A program made the position numbers and the translations under genes. The notes under the pieces were generated by a model, which had not been told where the DNA came from, did no database searches, and saw nothing but the letters and a program-made list of their open reading frames with translations. Positions 12,086 to 23,399 of a stretch of 64,000 nt of DNA are shown here, one piece after another; positions within the stretch are counted from its first letter, which is position 1, and the number at the start of each line of letters is the position of its first letter. The stretch is from assembly GCA_958298945.1 (NCBI GenBank), contig OY282606.1:48559920-48623919 (forward strand), given 5' to 3'. This DNA comes from Atherix ibis (lineage: Eukaryota; Arthropoda; Insecta; Diptera; Athericidae).

Positions 12086-14150
12086 ATGATAGTAGATTTA
12101 CTACCTGCAGAGGAAGCAACGGGCTTTCGGAACTACAAGAGGAAAGAGTGGATCCGCGAGTCAACCTGGACTCAAATAGGAAAACGAAGAAAGCTGAAAG
12201 GTCTACTCCAAACTGCTCAAACCCGCGAGGAAAGGCACCATTTACAGACGAGGTACAACCTTGCTCAAAAGATGGTCAAACGCATGGCAAGGGATGACAA
12301 GAGGAACTACTTCAACGGAATAGCCAGCGAAGCAGAAGCCGCTGCACACCGGAGCGATATCCGCAGTGTCTATGCATCAATTCGCAAACTATCCAGAAAA
12401 AGAACACCCCACTTAAGGACAAAGACTGTCAAACTCTCTCCACGGATGAAGAACAACTCGACCGCTGGAAGGAATTCTTCTCAGAATTCCTTCCAATAGC
12501 TCCAGAATTCCATCCTCCTTCTGCAGCGATGCGCAGAAACCCACGAAGATCCATCCCAACAACACCGCCTACGATTACGGAGATCACAACAGCAATCAAC
12601 AAGCTTAAGTACAGCAAATCACCCGGACCTGACAACCTGGCCCCAGAAGTTCTGAAGTTTGATCCACCACTCCTGGCCTCGCTGTTGCATCCTATAATCG
12701 CAAAAGCCTGGAGACAATGCCACTTCCCGGACAGCTGGAAAGAAGGAGTAATTATCACCATCCCGAAGAAAGGTGACCTTGGCGATTGCAAAAACTGGAG
12801 GGGAATCACTCTGCTGAACACCATCCAGAAACTAATCGCATCAATCATCCTGACTCGCATCACTCCAACAGTGGAAAGTGCCCTCCGCAACGAGCAGTCT
12901 GGCTTTAGACCAAACCGCTCCTGTATTGATCACATCAACAGCCTAAAAATGATCATTGAACAGTCGAACGAATGGAACAGCCCGCTCTATCTTCTCTTCG
13001 TTGACTTCGAAAGAGCCTTTGACATGATTTCTCGCGACGCCATCTGGAGTGCTCTGGATGAACTAGGCATCCCGCAGGCCATCATCGATCTCATCCGAGA
13101 ACTATACCGCGAGGCCCCGTGTGGAGTGCGTTTCAAGGGACGAAACAGCGATACATTCAACATCTCGAGAGGAGTCAGGCAGGGTTGCGTAATCTCGCCC
13201 ATCCTCTTCATAATCGCCCTAGACCTAGTCCTTCAACGCACTAACAACACAGCTAGCAACGGTATCCAGTGGACACTGCGTGAGAAGCTCCATGACCTAG
13301 ACTACGCCGACGACATATGCCTCATGTTCCACACCTTCAACGGCATTCAGGAGAAACTGAATACTCTGGCCTCCAACGCCGAAGAAGTTGGGATGAGAAT
13401 CATCATCAAGAAGACCAAATTGATGCGTATCGGCGCCACCTGCGAGAGACCCTTGAAGCTACACGGTACCCAAGTTGAAGATGTCGAAAAGTTCTGTTAC
13501 CTTGGCAGCATGCTCAGCAAGGATGGTGGAACTGAAATAGACATCCAAACGTGCTTCAACAAGGCGCGACAAGCGTACACCTCACTTGGGAACGTGTGGC
13601 GTTCCAATCACCTCTCCATAGCACTCAAACTTCGAATATTCAACTCAAACGTCAAGCCAGTCCTGCTGTACGGCTGCGAAACATGGAAAGTAACAGACAG
13701 CACTACTCGTAAGCCTCAGGCATTTGTGAACAGATGCTTAAGGCGTATAAGCAAGATCTTCTGGCCGAACTGGATAACGAACGATGAGCTGCTTCTTCTC
13801 ACGAAGCAAATACCCCTGCTAGATAACATCAAACGCAGGAAATGGAGTTGGATTGGCTACACCTTGCGAAAACCACCTACGGACATAGCAAGGATGGCAC
13901 TAGATTGGAACCCACAGGGCAATCGCAGCAGAGGACGTCCAAGGACCACTTGGAGAAGATCAGTCGAGCGCAAACACCAACAAACTGGCAAATCATGGGC
14001 GGAAATAAAAAGGCTAGCTCAAGACAGAAGCAGATGGAGAGAATTCACAGAGTCTCTAGTGCCGCTATATGCTCCATAGGAGCGACTGTGTTCTCATGTC
14101 TATGTGTAACAGAGAAATGAAAACCTGTCAAATAAAAATAAAAAACTAGC
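12086..14150 (+). mobile_element. RTE-like LINE, 5'-truncated, reverse transcriptase nearly open
   Basis: Bases 12086 to about 12420 encode the linker between endonuclease and RT (RKEWIRESTWTQIGKRRKLK). One frameshift near 12420 leads into an RT frame running to the stop at 14077-14079. Key RT blocks are KSPGPDNLAPEVLK, NWRGITLLNTIQKL, LLFVDFERAFDMI (motif A Asp), SRGVRQGCVISPILF and LDYADDICLM (YADD catalytic pair). The C-terminal tail has RRKWSWIGYTLRK and a GNRSRGRPRTTWRRSV block typical of RTE-type elements. The 3' end is A-rich (gaaaacctgtcaaataaaaa). The endonuclease is absent. It is inactive in cis, but the RT core looks young. Its last ~150 bp is shared with the SINE at 18911-19480. 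The exact clade is uncertain. Confidence 0.8.
12529..14079 (+). pseudogene. Reverse transcriptase ORF of the RTE-like LINE
   Basis: This uninterrupted frame of about 516 codons covers RT fingers, palm and thumb plus the C-terminal tail of the surrounding LINE. The three catalytic aspartates are visible (FVDF in motif A, YADD in motif C). In the intact element it would copy LINE RNA into DNA at a nicked target. Here the endonuclease half is missing and the frame before about 12420 is shifted, so no full-length ORF2 can be made. GC and codon use are higher than the surrounding AT-rich DNA, consistent with recent insertion. Confidence 0.8.
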
Positions 14151-14169
14151 CATCTACCAAGAGTCCAGT

Positions 14170-14342
14170 CTAGTCAACATCTTTATCAAAATTATGTGTA
14201 GAAAGACTGATTAGATAGGACACACTGCTCTCAGCCATAAATTTCGTTTTGGAAACCATACACACCATACCTGCCAATTCTTTGACGTTCTGCTAACTAT
14301 TCCACACATATTGTAACTATTCGAACTGATGGCCAAGTCAGC
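14170..14342 (+). pseudogene. I/jockey-type LINE C-terminal (post-RNase H) remnant
   Basis: Translation gives IGHTALSHKFRFGNHTHHTC and LLTIPHIL, matching the LRxGHTRLTHxFL...CxxC...VxHIL tail that follows RNase H in I- and jockey-group LINEs. A similar remnant lies at about 36860-36960. It ends at a perfect hairpin. Confidence 0.5.
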
Positions 14343-14410
14343 TTTTTAATCTGATCAAAGTATGTAAGTTACTTAAAAAAGTAACTTACATACTTTGATC
14401 AGATTAAAAA
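14343..14410. repeat. Perfect 32-bp hairpin with 4-nt loop
   Basis: The left arm 14343-14374 (tttttaatctgatcaaagta...) is exactly reverse-complemented by 14379-14410 across the spacer aaaa. No terminal-repeat transposon or gene explains it. It fits a template-switch palindrome. Confidence 0.9.
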
Positions 14411-14685
14411 TTTAACAAACTCAGACTGATAGATCTAGGAAGTCGGTTAAGCCCACCCACACGAAACTCGAACTTACCAAATGGGTGCATAATCCGCTGA
14501 ATACGATTAATTCTAATAAGATATTGTCCAGTAGATGTTTTTAATATCGTTTTTTCTCTAGATCCACTCCTTTTCAATATGATTATTATCTCGATTATAA
14601 ATTTCTCTATCAACTTATCAGGTTGATTTATTGGAAACTCTTAAATTAAATTTTTTTGAGTTAAATTTGATATTTTCCGTTCCTA
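14411..14685. other. Spacer without recognisable gene
   Basis: AT-rich sequence between the hairpin and a mariner. Nothing recognised. Confidence 0.35.
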
Positions 14686-16407
14686 CGAGGGTCGTTCAAT
14701 ATGTCCTTAGAAAATGATAGAAAAAACTGTTTTTAAAAAAAAAAAATTATTTTTTAACATAATCTCGTTTCAGCCCTATACACTTTTCCAACCGTTTTTC
14801 CAAAAATTTTATGTCGTCCAAAAAATAGGATTTCGGAAGTTCTGCAAAATACTCATCCGTTTGAGCAATGACGTCCTCGATGGAATTAAAACCGCCAAGC
14901 CATTTCTTTAGATTGGGGAAAAGAAAATAGTCACTCGGGGTCAAATCTGGTGAATAAGCGGGATGCTGCAACAATTCCATTCTCAATTCCATAATTTTGG
15001 CCATAAAAACAGCGCAGGTGTGCACACGCGCATTGTCCTGATGCAAGAGGATTTTTTTCTTCTTCAGATGGGGGCGTTTCTCTGTGATGTCCTCGCTCAA
15101 CCGTTGCAATAACGACGCGTAATACGCTCCTGTTATTGTTTTTCCTTTTTCCAAGTAGTCGATAAAAATGATGCCCTGCGAATCCCAAAAGACCGCGGCC
15201 ATCACCTTGCCGGCCGATGGCACAGTTTTTGCCTTCTTCGGAGCCCGTTCACCCTTAAAAATCCACTGTGATGACTTTCTCTTTGTGTAGTAGTGTATCC
15301 AGGTTTTGTCCACAGTGACATATCGACGAAGGAATTCGGCAGGATTGCGATGAAAGAGTGCCAACATAGCCTCAGAGTCCACTACACGATTGCGCTTCGA
15401 GAGCAAACGCGGCACCCATCTTGCCGAAATTTTTTTACAGACAATTTTTCATGCAAAATTGAAGCGACTGTACCTTGTGATATGCCAGTGGCCTCAACTA
15501 ATTCCATTTTGGCCATGGAAACAGCGCAGGTGTGCACACGCGCATTGTCCTGATGCAAGAGGATTTTTTCTTCAGAAGAAGAAATTTTCTCTTTGATTTC
15601 CTCGCTCAACCGTTGCAATAACGACGCGTAATACGCTCCTGTTATTGTTTTTCCTTTTTCCAAGTAGTCGATAAAAATGATGCCCTGCGAATCCCAAAAG
15701 ACCGTGGCCATCACCTTGCCGGCCGATGGCACAGTTTTTGCCTTCTTCGGAGCCCGTTCACCCTTGAAAATCCACTGTGATGACTGTCTCTTCGTTTCTG
15801 GAGTGTGGTAGTGTATCCAGGTTTCGTCCACAGTGACATATCGGGGAAGGAATTGGCAGGATTGCGATGAAAGAGTGCCAACATAGCCTCAGAGTCCACT
15901 ACACGATTGCGTTTATTCTCCTCTGAGAGCAAACGCGGCACCCATCTTGCCGAAATTTTTTTCACAGACAATTTTTCATGCAAAATTGAAGCGACTGTAC
16001 CTTGTGGTATGCCCGTGGCCTCAACTAATTCGCGCACTTTAATTCGCCGATCGTTCAAAATCAGATCGTGGATTTTGTCGATGATTTCAGGAGTAGACAC
16101 CTCAACTGGACGTCCTGAACGATGCTCATCTTTTGTGGATGAACGGCCACGTTTAAATTCATTCACCCAATTGTAAACCGTCGCAAACAGAGGTGCAGAT
16201 ATGCCATGAACTGCATCCAACTCGGCCTTGATTTCTTTCGGGCTTAAGCCTTTCAAATGGAGATGTTTGATGACAGCCCTAAACTCGCTTTTTTCCATTG
16301 TTATGCACAAATAAATGTGAATTATGGATCGAGCTGAAAAAGAAATCTTTACCGACACTACGAGCGCAATTTCTCAGATTTTCTAAGGACTTATTGAACG
16401 ACCCTCG
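14686..16407 (-). mobile_element. Mariner (family A) copy with internal duplication, 1.72 kb
   Basis: Termini cgagggtcgttcaat... and its reverse complement are flanked by TA (14684-14685, 16408-16409). On the minus strand the transposase starts at 16298 (MEKSEF). It runs through helix-turn-helix, RWVPRLL, VDETW-type and HQDNARVHT motifs. After the second catalytic Asp block it jumps back (MAK then MELVEATG, junction near 15508) to repeat the second helix-turn-helix and first two catalytic blocks before finishing with SPDLTPSDYF. Normal family copies here are about 1.2-1.26 kb. Several frameshifts and small deletions make it non-coding. The identical junction occurs in the copy at 58619-60414. 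Confidence 0.9.
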
Positions 16408-16409
16408 TA

Positions 16410-18370
16410 TTATTCTTATTGATATTAATCAATATTTGTTTTTAGTGCTACGATTTGGCTATACTGAGATGACTAAAACTATTACGCAGTGGTCGGCACA
16501 TGGCATATTTTTCAAAGTATAAAGCCAAAATTGCCTGGTTTTCGTAGAATTAGATATCCATATAGATCAATCTATAGCACTACCCTTAGTCAAATGTACA
16601 ACTAGTACCACAATTATAAGACATCTATCATATACCTCTGGTTAAAGACTAATATATAAATATTTGATCATTTATCATCCTAATTTGTACCATTATTCTA
16701 ATTTAGAATCCCAAATTCTGGTTTTTTTTTTATAAAAACAATGGCTATTTATGTATAGTTTTAATCGATATTTTTCGTATCTCTCAGGTCTTAGCGTAAA
16801 ACCCTGTACAAATATTTGCTTTGTTCGTATGTAATGTCCTTAAGTTATATGTGCCACGTGCTCTATTTATAGCACCACGACTATAAGGCTTTCTGGCTTT
16901 ATGAGGTCATATTTATGAGAAACTGATGTTAGGTTCTTGAAGAAAATTAAAAAGAGATATTTACGCATTCTCCGATTTGACCACAATATTTTTATAAAAT
17001 TGTTAAAAACTTTTCGATTTATAGAATATTCCTTATTTTTTTAGATTTATCAAATGGAGTAGTCTTCATTTCAAATAAAGTTTTTAGGATCATAGTTCGT
17101 AGATTTCTGTTGTAAGTTTAAAAATACCGTCAAAAAGCTAAAGTTTATTTAGTTTTATTTCTTAAGTCTGGTATGTGAATTTTTTTTTGGTAGATGCTTA
17201 AAGTTTCTAGATTACTTTTTTTGCTCTAAATTAAGCCCTAGCCATTGATATAGATGGTAGGGCTTAATTTAGAGCAAAAAAGTAATGGTCTTGTGGATAG
17301 ATTTACGTTCGTTCATTTTTATTCTCAGTTTAGTATAGCAGTAGTGGAATTTTTGTGTTTAAACTTTGAAAATTTAGAAAGCCATATCCTCTACAAATAT
17401 TATAAAGAATGTGTCAGAATAAATTGGAGTATCAGGACTAATTATGTTGATTTTTGGATTCTTGTATTTGATTTATACTAATTATGTTGATATTGTAGAT
17501 GATGGGATAACTATATTGCCTTGTGGAACATTAAAAGATCATTGAATTAATTTACGCGGAATTACAGATTTTAAAGTAGATACTATTAAGGAGTAAGCCT
17601 CCTTTTTTATTTTAATAAATGTAAAAAGATAATACTTGGTAGTGGAGTACTTGGAGCAGAAAGTGTATTAATTGTTAAGCTTTAAATAAGAGGGTTCGAG
17701 TAAGGATGTAAGCGGCTGAGACATACTTTAGCGAAGATTTTGGATAAGAATGGAAAAAGACTTATAGTGTTATGTTATTTTGTTTTTTTTGTTTGTTCCG
17801 AAGAAGGGAGGAATAGCCTTTCTTCTTTACCTGAGTGGGATGAAACTTATTTTTGGACCTGAAGTCCAATAGGATAGTTTATCTATTCAGATGATGAGGA
17901 AGTGGCAGGCATGATTGATGGCCAGCATTTGTGGTAGAAGGGGGTGGGGGGTACTTTTGTATACTTGCCATTCTTGCCTTCAACAAACACATGCATTATG
18001 CTGCTTAAGGGATTTTTATTTTACTTGAAAAACCTCCGAAGGGCAAATGTTTCCCAAGCAAAAGGAATATAAACGTACACAATAAGGAGAGAAGGAGGAG
18101 GAAACAAAAATTGACTAAGGTAATATTGTTAGGGGGGGGGAGGGGGTTATCAGTGACGGTTGACCCGGGAAATTAAGAAGAGGAAGAAATGAAATTAAGA
18201 GGAAAGAAAAATAAATTATTTGAATTTAATAAGAAAGACCAATAACCCACAAAAGAAAGAAGGTGTCGTATTGAAGACAGGAAGCAATCAAGCCATGGAG
18301 GTGATCAGATAGTGTCGATCACCACATTTGCCCTTGGTACTTCTGGCTAGATGTGGGGAGTGTCCCTATT
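16410..18370. other. Non-coding stretch with a hairpin and purine/G-rich tracts
   Basis: I recognise no gene. At about 17211-17285 there is a near-perfect inverted repeat: gctctaaattaagccctagccat pairs with its reverse complement across an 8-nt loop, with two indels. From about 17580 to 18330 the plus strand is purine-rich, with G runs at about 17939-17951 and 18131-18146. Confidence 0.5.
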
Positions 18371-18399
18371 CGTACGACAAATTACATTTCTACAGACGA

Positions 18400-18910
18400 A
18401 TACTGTTTTTTTATTCTCATTTTTGTGTTAAAAAACTGAAGAAAAATATTAACTATTAGCGCTTTTCAAAGTGTATTTAAGAAGAAAAATATTAACTATT
18501 CAAAGTGTATTTAAGAAAAGTAAAGTATGAAACTAAAGTCCATTTGACGACTAGATATCCTAAGCCATATTCGGAATCGATTACGCTCGAGATATCTGCG
18601 CCTTATTTAGGTTTTGGCAGAGAACTAATTTTTTAAATGTAAATAAATCCCGATTGCGATATCGTAATTTTTCGGCGTTCAATATTCACTCGGTTCTTCA
18701 AATATCAGGAAGTTTCGATTCCAACGCTGCCATTTTTTCCCTCTATATGTTTGGCGCTGAACTAATTTTTCAAATTTCAGCAATTGTTTTAATCAAGGTC
18801 GCAATTGTTTTTAAGTACCCTATTAACACTCAGTACTGATCTATTTTATCAAATTTAACAGCTCCCGATTATGTAACAAGTCCTCCTATTAAAAAGGCTG
18901 TAATTTTTTT
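18400..18910. repeat. Degenerate ~75-bp repeat locus 1 (left part)
   Basis: The segment from about 18575 (cgattacgctcgagatatct) closely matches 28873 onward. It contains degenerate internal units built around ttggcgctgaactaattttt and tcaaatttcagcaa. A short tandem duplication (aaaaatattaactatt...caaagtgtatttaag) lies at 18440-18525. The array is interrupted at 18911 by a SINE and resumes at 19491. No coding potential. Confidence 0.65.
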
Positions 18911-19480
18911 GGTGCAATGGTCAAGGTGACCGACTCACACTCGGTAGGTGGCGGGTTCGATTCCCGCTGCCGCCATCTCGGCATTGGTGCCGGGGTGAAA
19001 GGCCTGACTACAAGCCTTATATATGTAGTCCGTAGGGTCCCCCAACGTCACTGGAGGTTGCTTCGCTGGTCTGATAAGCCGCAAGCTATAAAAAACACAC
19101 CCTATCAAAGAAACAGCACTAGAAGAAGCATCCGGACCGCACCTCAGGCAAGAACTCATTTGGCTTTCATCGTACTCAGGGCAAAAACCGTACCTCAGGC
19201 AAAAACCCAAGACCGTACCTCAGGCAAAAACCCAAAAGGCAGAAGCTGATGGAAGAGAGTTCACGGAAGCATCCGGACCGTACCTCAAGACCGTACCTCA
19301 GGCAAAAAACCCAAGGCAGAAGCAGACGGAAGAGAGTTAACGGAGTTTTCTAGTGCCGCTATGTGCTCCATAGGAGCGACTGTGTTGTCATGACTATGTG
19401 TGTATAAAAAAAATGCATATATGTGTTAAAAATTGTACAAATGTAGAAAATGAAAACCTGTTAAATAAATATAATATAAA
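18911..19480 (+). mobile_element. tRNA-headed SINE with RTE-like LINE tail and perfect target-site duplication
   Basis: The head (18911-18976) is tRNA-like. An anticodon arm accga/tcggt encloses a 7-nt loop ctcacac (anticodon CAC in register), and a perfect T-arm gcggg-ttcgatt-cccgc supplies RNA polymerase III box B. A body with repeated ccgtacctcaggcaaaaa units (19130-19310) follows. The tail (about 19310-19480) matches the last codons and 3' UTR of the RTE-like LINE at 13995-14140, including tagtgccgctatgtgctcca and gaaaacctgttaaataaa. A perfect 10-bp duplication, taattttttt, flanks it at 18901-18910 and 19481-19490. The element carries no protein. Mobilisation by the RTE-like LINE machinery is inferred from the shared 3' end. 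Confidence 0.88.
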
Positions 19481-19490
19481 TAATTTTTTT

Positions 19491-19700
19491 GGAGGCCTTT
19501 CACACTCGGTTGGTGAGGTACTGGAACGAGACTAGAGGGTTAAAAAAATTATTTTAGTTAGCCTCATTAACCAATCCGGATTCACCACGAGACGCTCGAT
19601 GGTGGATATGTCTCAGACCATCCAGTGAAGCAGTTCAATTTAGAGCAGTCCGAAGTCGGTCGAAATTGAACTACTTGATCATCTGACCGGTACTGCCATA
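19491..19700. repeat. Degenerate repeat locus 1 (right part)
   Basis: ggaggcctttcacactcggt continues the repeat interrupted by the SINE. The unoccupied paralogue is at about 29175 (gaggtctttctcactcggca). Beyond about 19560 the sequence is not recognised. Confidence 0.5.
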
Positions 19701-21530
19701 ACAATAGTCTATATGAAATGTATCTGTTAAAGAGCATTGTCACAATTTTTATATCTTTTGAAATTTTATGCGATATCTTACGTAAATACTTTCTTATTGG
19801 ATTAATGTATCATTTTATTTCAAATTGACTTCAAAACTTATTTTAAATAAAGTTTTGAATCCAACAAAATTTATGTAAAAATGTTTGCAAAATAAAAATG
19901 TAAATGTTTTACAACAAAATTTATGTAAAAATGTTTGCAAAATAAAATAATTGAATAAGAATATATAAAAATTATGTTAATTACTAAATCAAATACCGCG
20001 ATAAGCTTTTGATGAGAAATTTCTTTGTGGACAAAATTAAAGTTTAAAATAGCATGACACTCCAACATGAATTAAATCTTATTACTCCAATCCCAAATTT
20101 TCGGTTTTATTTATTAATTATATATTTTTTTTTCTATAATTAGAATATTTGTTTCTATAAACAAATTTTCTATTGTTCGTTATTAATACAATAAGTCTAT
20201 TTTCTGAGAGAACAATATGAGAACATACCTCTTTAATAAATCATTATTTCGATTAAAAGCTACACTAGATATTACGATAAACACGATTCCTTTTTAAACA
20301 AACTACAATTCCACAAATTGAATTAAGTGCTCTTTGCATTTTGGATTATTTTCTCTTAAATCCAGATTATAGTATACACCCTATAGTCGTACGGATAGAT
20401 CCATGCAGTGTTCATATTATTTACAAATAATTCTGCTTCCACGCTCTGCACTATGGCTGAGCGTTGTGCTTATTTATTTGTACTTTGTAGCCCCAAAGGT
20501 ATTATTTGGCAAACACTTTATAGAGTAATAAGTTCTCCTGACAGACCCCTTACCGGTTACTAAATCAATAATAAATGGTTCCTTTGAGTAAACCAAGGAT
20601 ATTCGGTATCCTTATTTTTTTATATGCCATCGAAGTATTAAGTTACATTTCAAACCTTACTACCACCATTACCGAATTAGATGAAATATATTTACTGAAT
20701 ACAACGACGAAGTTCGGAGAGCTTAGTTTTACTCTGGAGTACTAGGAATAGATACGAATTATAAATTACTTAAGATAATAGCTATTTATTATATAACCAA
20801 TGAAAATGGGTTGATACAATTATAAATTATCTCATCAATTGACTTGCTTGGATGTGTTTGTTTCTATTATCGGTTATTTAAGGACAACCAATATATGATG
20901 CGTAAATCATCAACCAATTCTAATTGTAAATAATTTTTTTCTGATAGATTTAAAAGGAATTGTTTCATAGTAAATTTATTCTTTATGGAAGGATAACTTT
21001 TGATTACTTATTTGAAGCGATATGATAATAATAATAGTGAGCGAATCTATAATTGAACATGAGGAAATGTTGCCAAGCTGGTATTGAACTAGGAAATTTT
21101 GCACGTAAGAATATCTTTTGCATATCAACAGAATATTAGTGAGGCTTTAAAGAGGTAATTTTTTAAGCATGTTATTTTCTTCAACTAAATTTTAATCAAT
21201 TAATCAATTAATCATTTCTTATTTTTTTATAAAAATATGTTTTTTTTATTGATAAATAACTTTTTTTATACAATATATTTTTTAATTAAAATTAAAGTAT
21301 TTGTGTATAAATTTTATAGAACAATCAGAGAAGATTTTACCATAAGCTTACCATAAAATCATATTTGTAGACCCCTTATAAACACGTGGCAGCGACGTTT
21401 AAGGCAGAAATTCTTATTTCAGATTTTTTTGGTAACATATTATCCATTTTTTAGAAAATCTATGAATAATTTATTTTAAATATATAATCCGTCCTTTTCT
21501 AAAGATTTAAGAGATTCCTGTAACTTCTTA
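19701..21530. other. AT-rich stretch without recognisable genes
   Basis: The only structure seen is a short tandem duplication at 19862-19945 (acaaaatttatgtaaaaatg...gcaaaataaa twice). No supported ORF, RNA or element termini. Confidence 0.45.
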
Positions 21531-21624
21531 CTAATATCTATATATTTTGTTGAAACTAAATATATTCCTGTCTAGCAATCTAGACAGGAATATATTTAGT
21601 TTCAACAAAATATATAGATATTAG
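21531..21624. repeat. Perfect 45-bp hairpin with 4-nt loop
   Basis: The left arm 21531-21575 (ctaatatctatatattttgt... to cctgtctag) is exactly reverse-complemented by 21580-21624 across the spacer caat. The words tctagcaatc occur both at the loop and again just after the right arm. No flanking duplication or transposon ends were seen. Confidence 0.92.
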
Positions 21625-21884
21625 TCTAGCAATCTGCATCTGTGTGGTTTTTTTTTTATGCTTAGATTAATGAGGTACAGGGGGAAACCTTCAAAAGGTA
21701 CTCGCCTGGAAGTTTTTCCTGCCAGGCGAGTTATGCGGGATTTTTAGCTCGCTAAAACCTAACCTGCACCTCTGAACTTGCTTCCGGAACGATGGTTCCC
21801 CGGCGGCACTCTTTGTAAATACTACTTTGCCGGGGCGTTCTTATTTGATGCTACTGCTGTCCCGATGTTATAATGCCTCGCGGT

Positions 21885-23372
21885 CTATTCTTCGTACGTT
21901 GTGTGGAGATCCTTGATAATGGATTCCGCGTACTCTGCAATTCTGTTCCAAGCCGATTGGCTCTTCAGCATGCACTCCACTATATTTTCTGGACTGATGG
22001 AACGGTCCAGATTTCTCTCCAGCTCCACCCGCGTCCCCTCGTAGAGCGGGCACTGGAAGAACACGTGTTCTGCGTTTTCGATCACATCGCGGCAATGATG
22101 ACAGTTTGGGGAGTCAGTTCTCTTGAATCTGTGCAAGTATGCCCGAAAGCATCCATGCCCAGTCAAGAGTTGGGTGATGTAATACCCGACTTCTCCGTGC
22201 AGGCGAGGGACCCATTTGGTAACATGTGGGATCAGCCGATGAGTCCACCGACCCTTCGTCGAGTTGTCCCATCTCTCTTGCCAGAGGCGAAGACTCTCGG
22301 GTCTCTCCTCTTCACAGAGGACCTTTCGCCGCTCTTCCTTCTTCCTACGATGTTGGCGTTCCCGCTCTCTTGCCAGGATGTCGATGGGTGTGCATGATGC
22401 CACGATGTTGACCGCATCGTGTGATACCGTTTGGTATGCTAACGCCACTCTGATCGCTGAAAGCCGCTGGACTGATGTCATTGTCTTGCGGTATGTTGTT
22501 AGCTCTAGCGATTTTGCCCACACTGGTGCTCCTTATAGCAGGACGGAGGTAACCACAGTTGCCAGTAGTCGCCTTCGGATTTGCCTGGGGCCTCCGATAT
22601 TGGGCATTATCCACGAAAGTGCGCCCTGTACTGCTGATGCCTTCCTGCTGACGCTGGAGATGTGCTCCTTGTAGTTGAGTCTGCCATCCAAGACCACTCC
22701 TAGATACCGGATGTAGGGTAGCGACCGGATGTCGTGATCACCTACTCTTATGGTGATGGTCTCCATTTTCTTCCGGCTACTCACAAGGAATGCCTCGTTC
22801 TTATGTTCCGCCAAAGACAGGTCTGCCGATGTCATCCACTGTCTTATGCTCCGGATGGTGGTGAAGAATGCGGCTTCCAATTTCTCCAGGTGTTTGGCTA
22901 CAAGGACAACCGCTACATCGTCCGCGAAAGCCATGAGTGTTGTGTTCGTCGGTAATTCCAGATGGAGTAGGCCGTCGTACATGGCGTTCCACAAGAGTGG
23001 CTCCAGGACAGAGCCCTGAGATACCCCTCCCATGACCCCATACTCCGCTGGTCCATCCTCGGTCTCGTATTGCAGTAGTCGATCACTGAAGTATGATCTG
23101 ACCATCCTCCGTAGGTAGTAGGGCACTCCCATGTTCTCAAGAGCCTCCAAGATTCGATCCCAGCGGGCCGAGTTAAACGCGTTCTTGATGTCTCTTTCCT
23201 GAGATGGCTTCCTTTGCAATGTTCGTGACGAGTTCCAACGCGTCGATGGTCGATCTCCCCTTCCTGAATGCGAATTGAAATTCGGAAAGTTGAGGATCGA
23301 TGTATTGCTCCAATCTGTCGGCCACTATCCGCTCCAAGTTCTTCCCATCCGAATCCAGCATGCAAAGTGGAT
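21885..23372 (-). pseudogene. R1-clade LINE reverse transcriptase and C-terminus
   Basis: The RT part is spread over three frames. It begins ERIVADRLEQYIDPQLSEF at the deletion junction, continues through FRKGRSTIDALELVTNIA and DIKNAFNSARWDRILEALEN, the MAFADDVAVVLVA box near 22925, and GGPRQIRRRLLATVVTSVLL. A last frame holds HRLIPHVTKWVPRLHGEVGY and the cysteine/histidine motif, ending at about 21885. At least two frameshifts and a stop separate these pieces, so the gene is dead. Confidence 0.8.
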
Positions 23373-23399
23373 GCTGGATTCGGATTTGCTGTTCCAGCC

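Noticed and set aside
18911..18976. Functional tRNA-Val gene
   Set aside because: The anticodon and T arms are good, but the acceptor stem does not pair (ggtgcaa against tgccgcc) and the sequence is the head of a longer element with target duplication and LINE tail.
21531..21624. Bacterial-type terminator or CRISPR-like repeat
   Set aside because: This is a eukaryotic nuclear segment; the structure is one perfect palindrome, with no spacer array.
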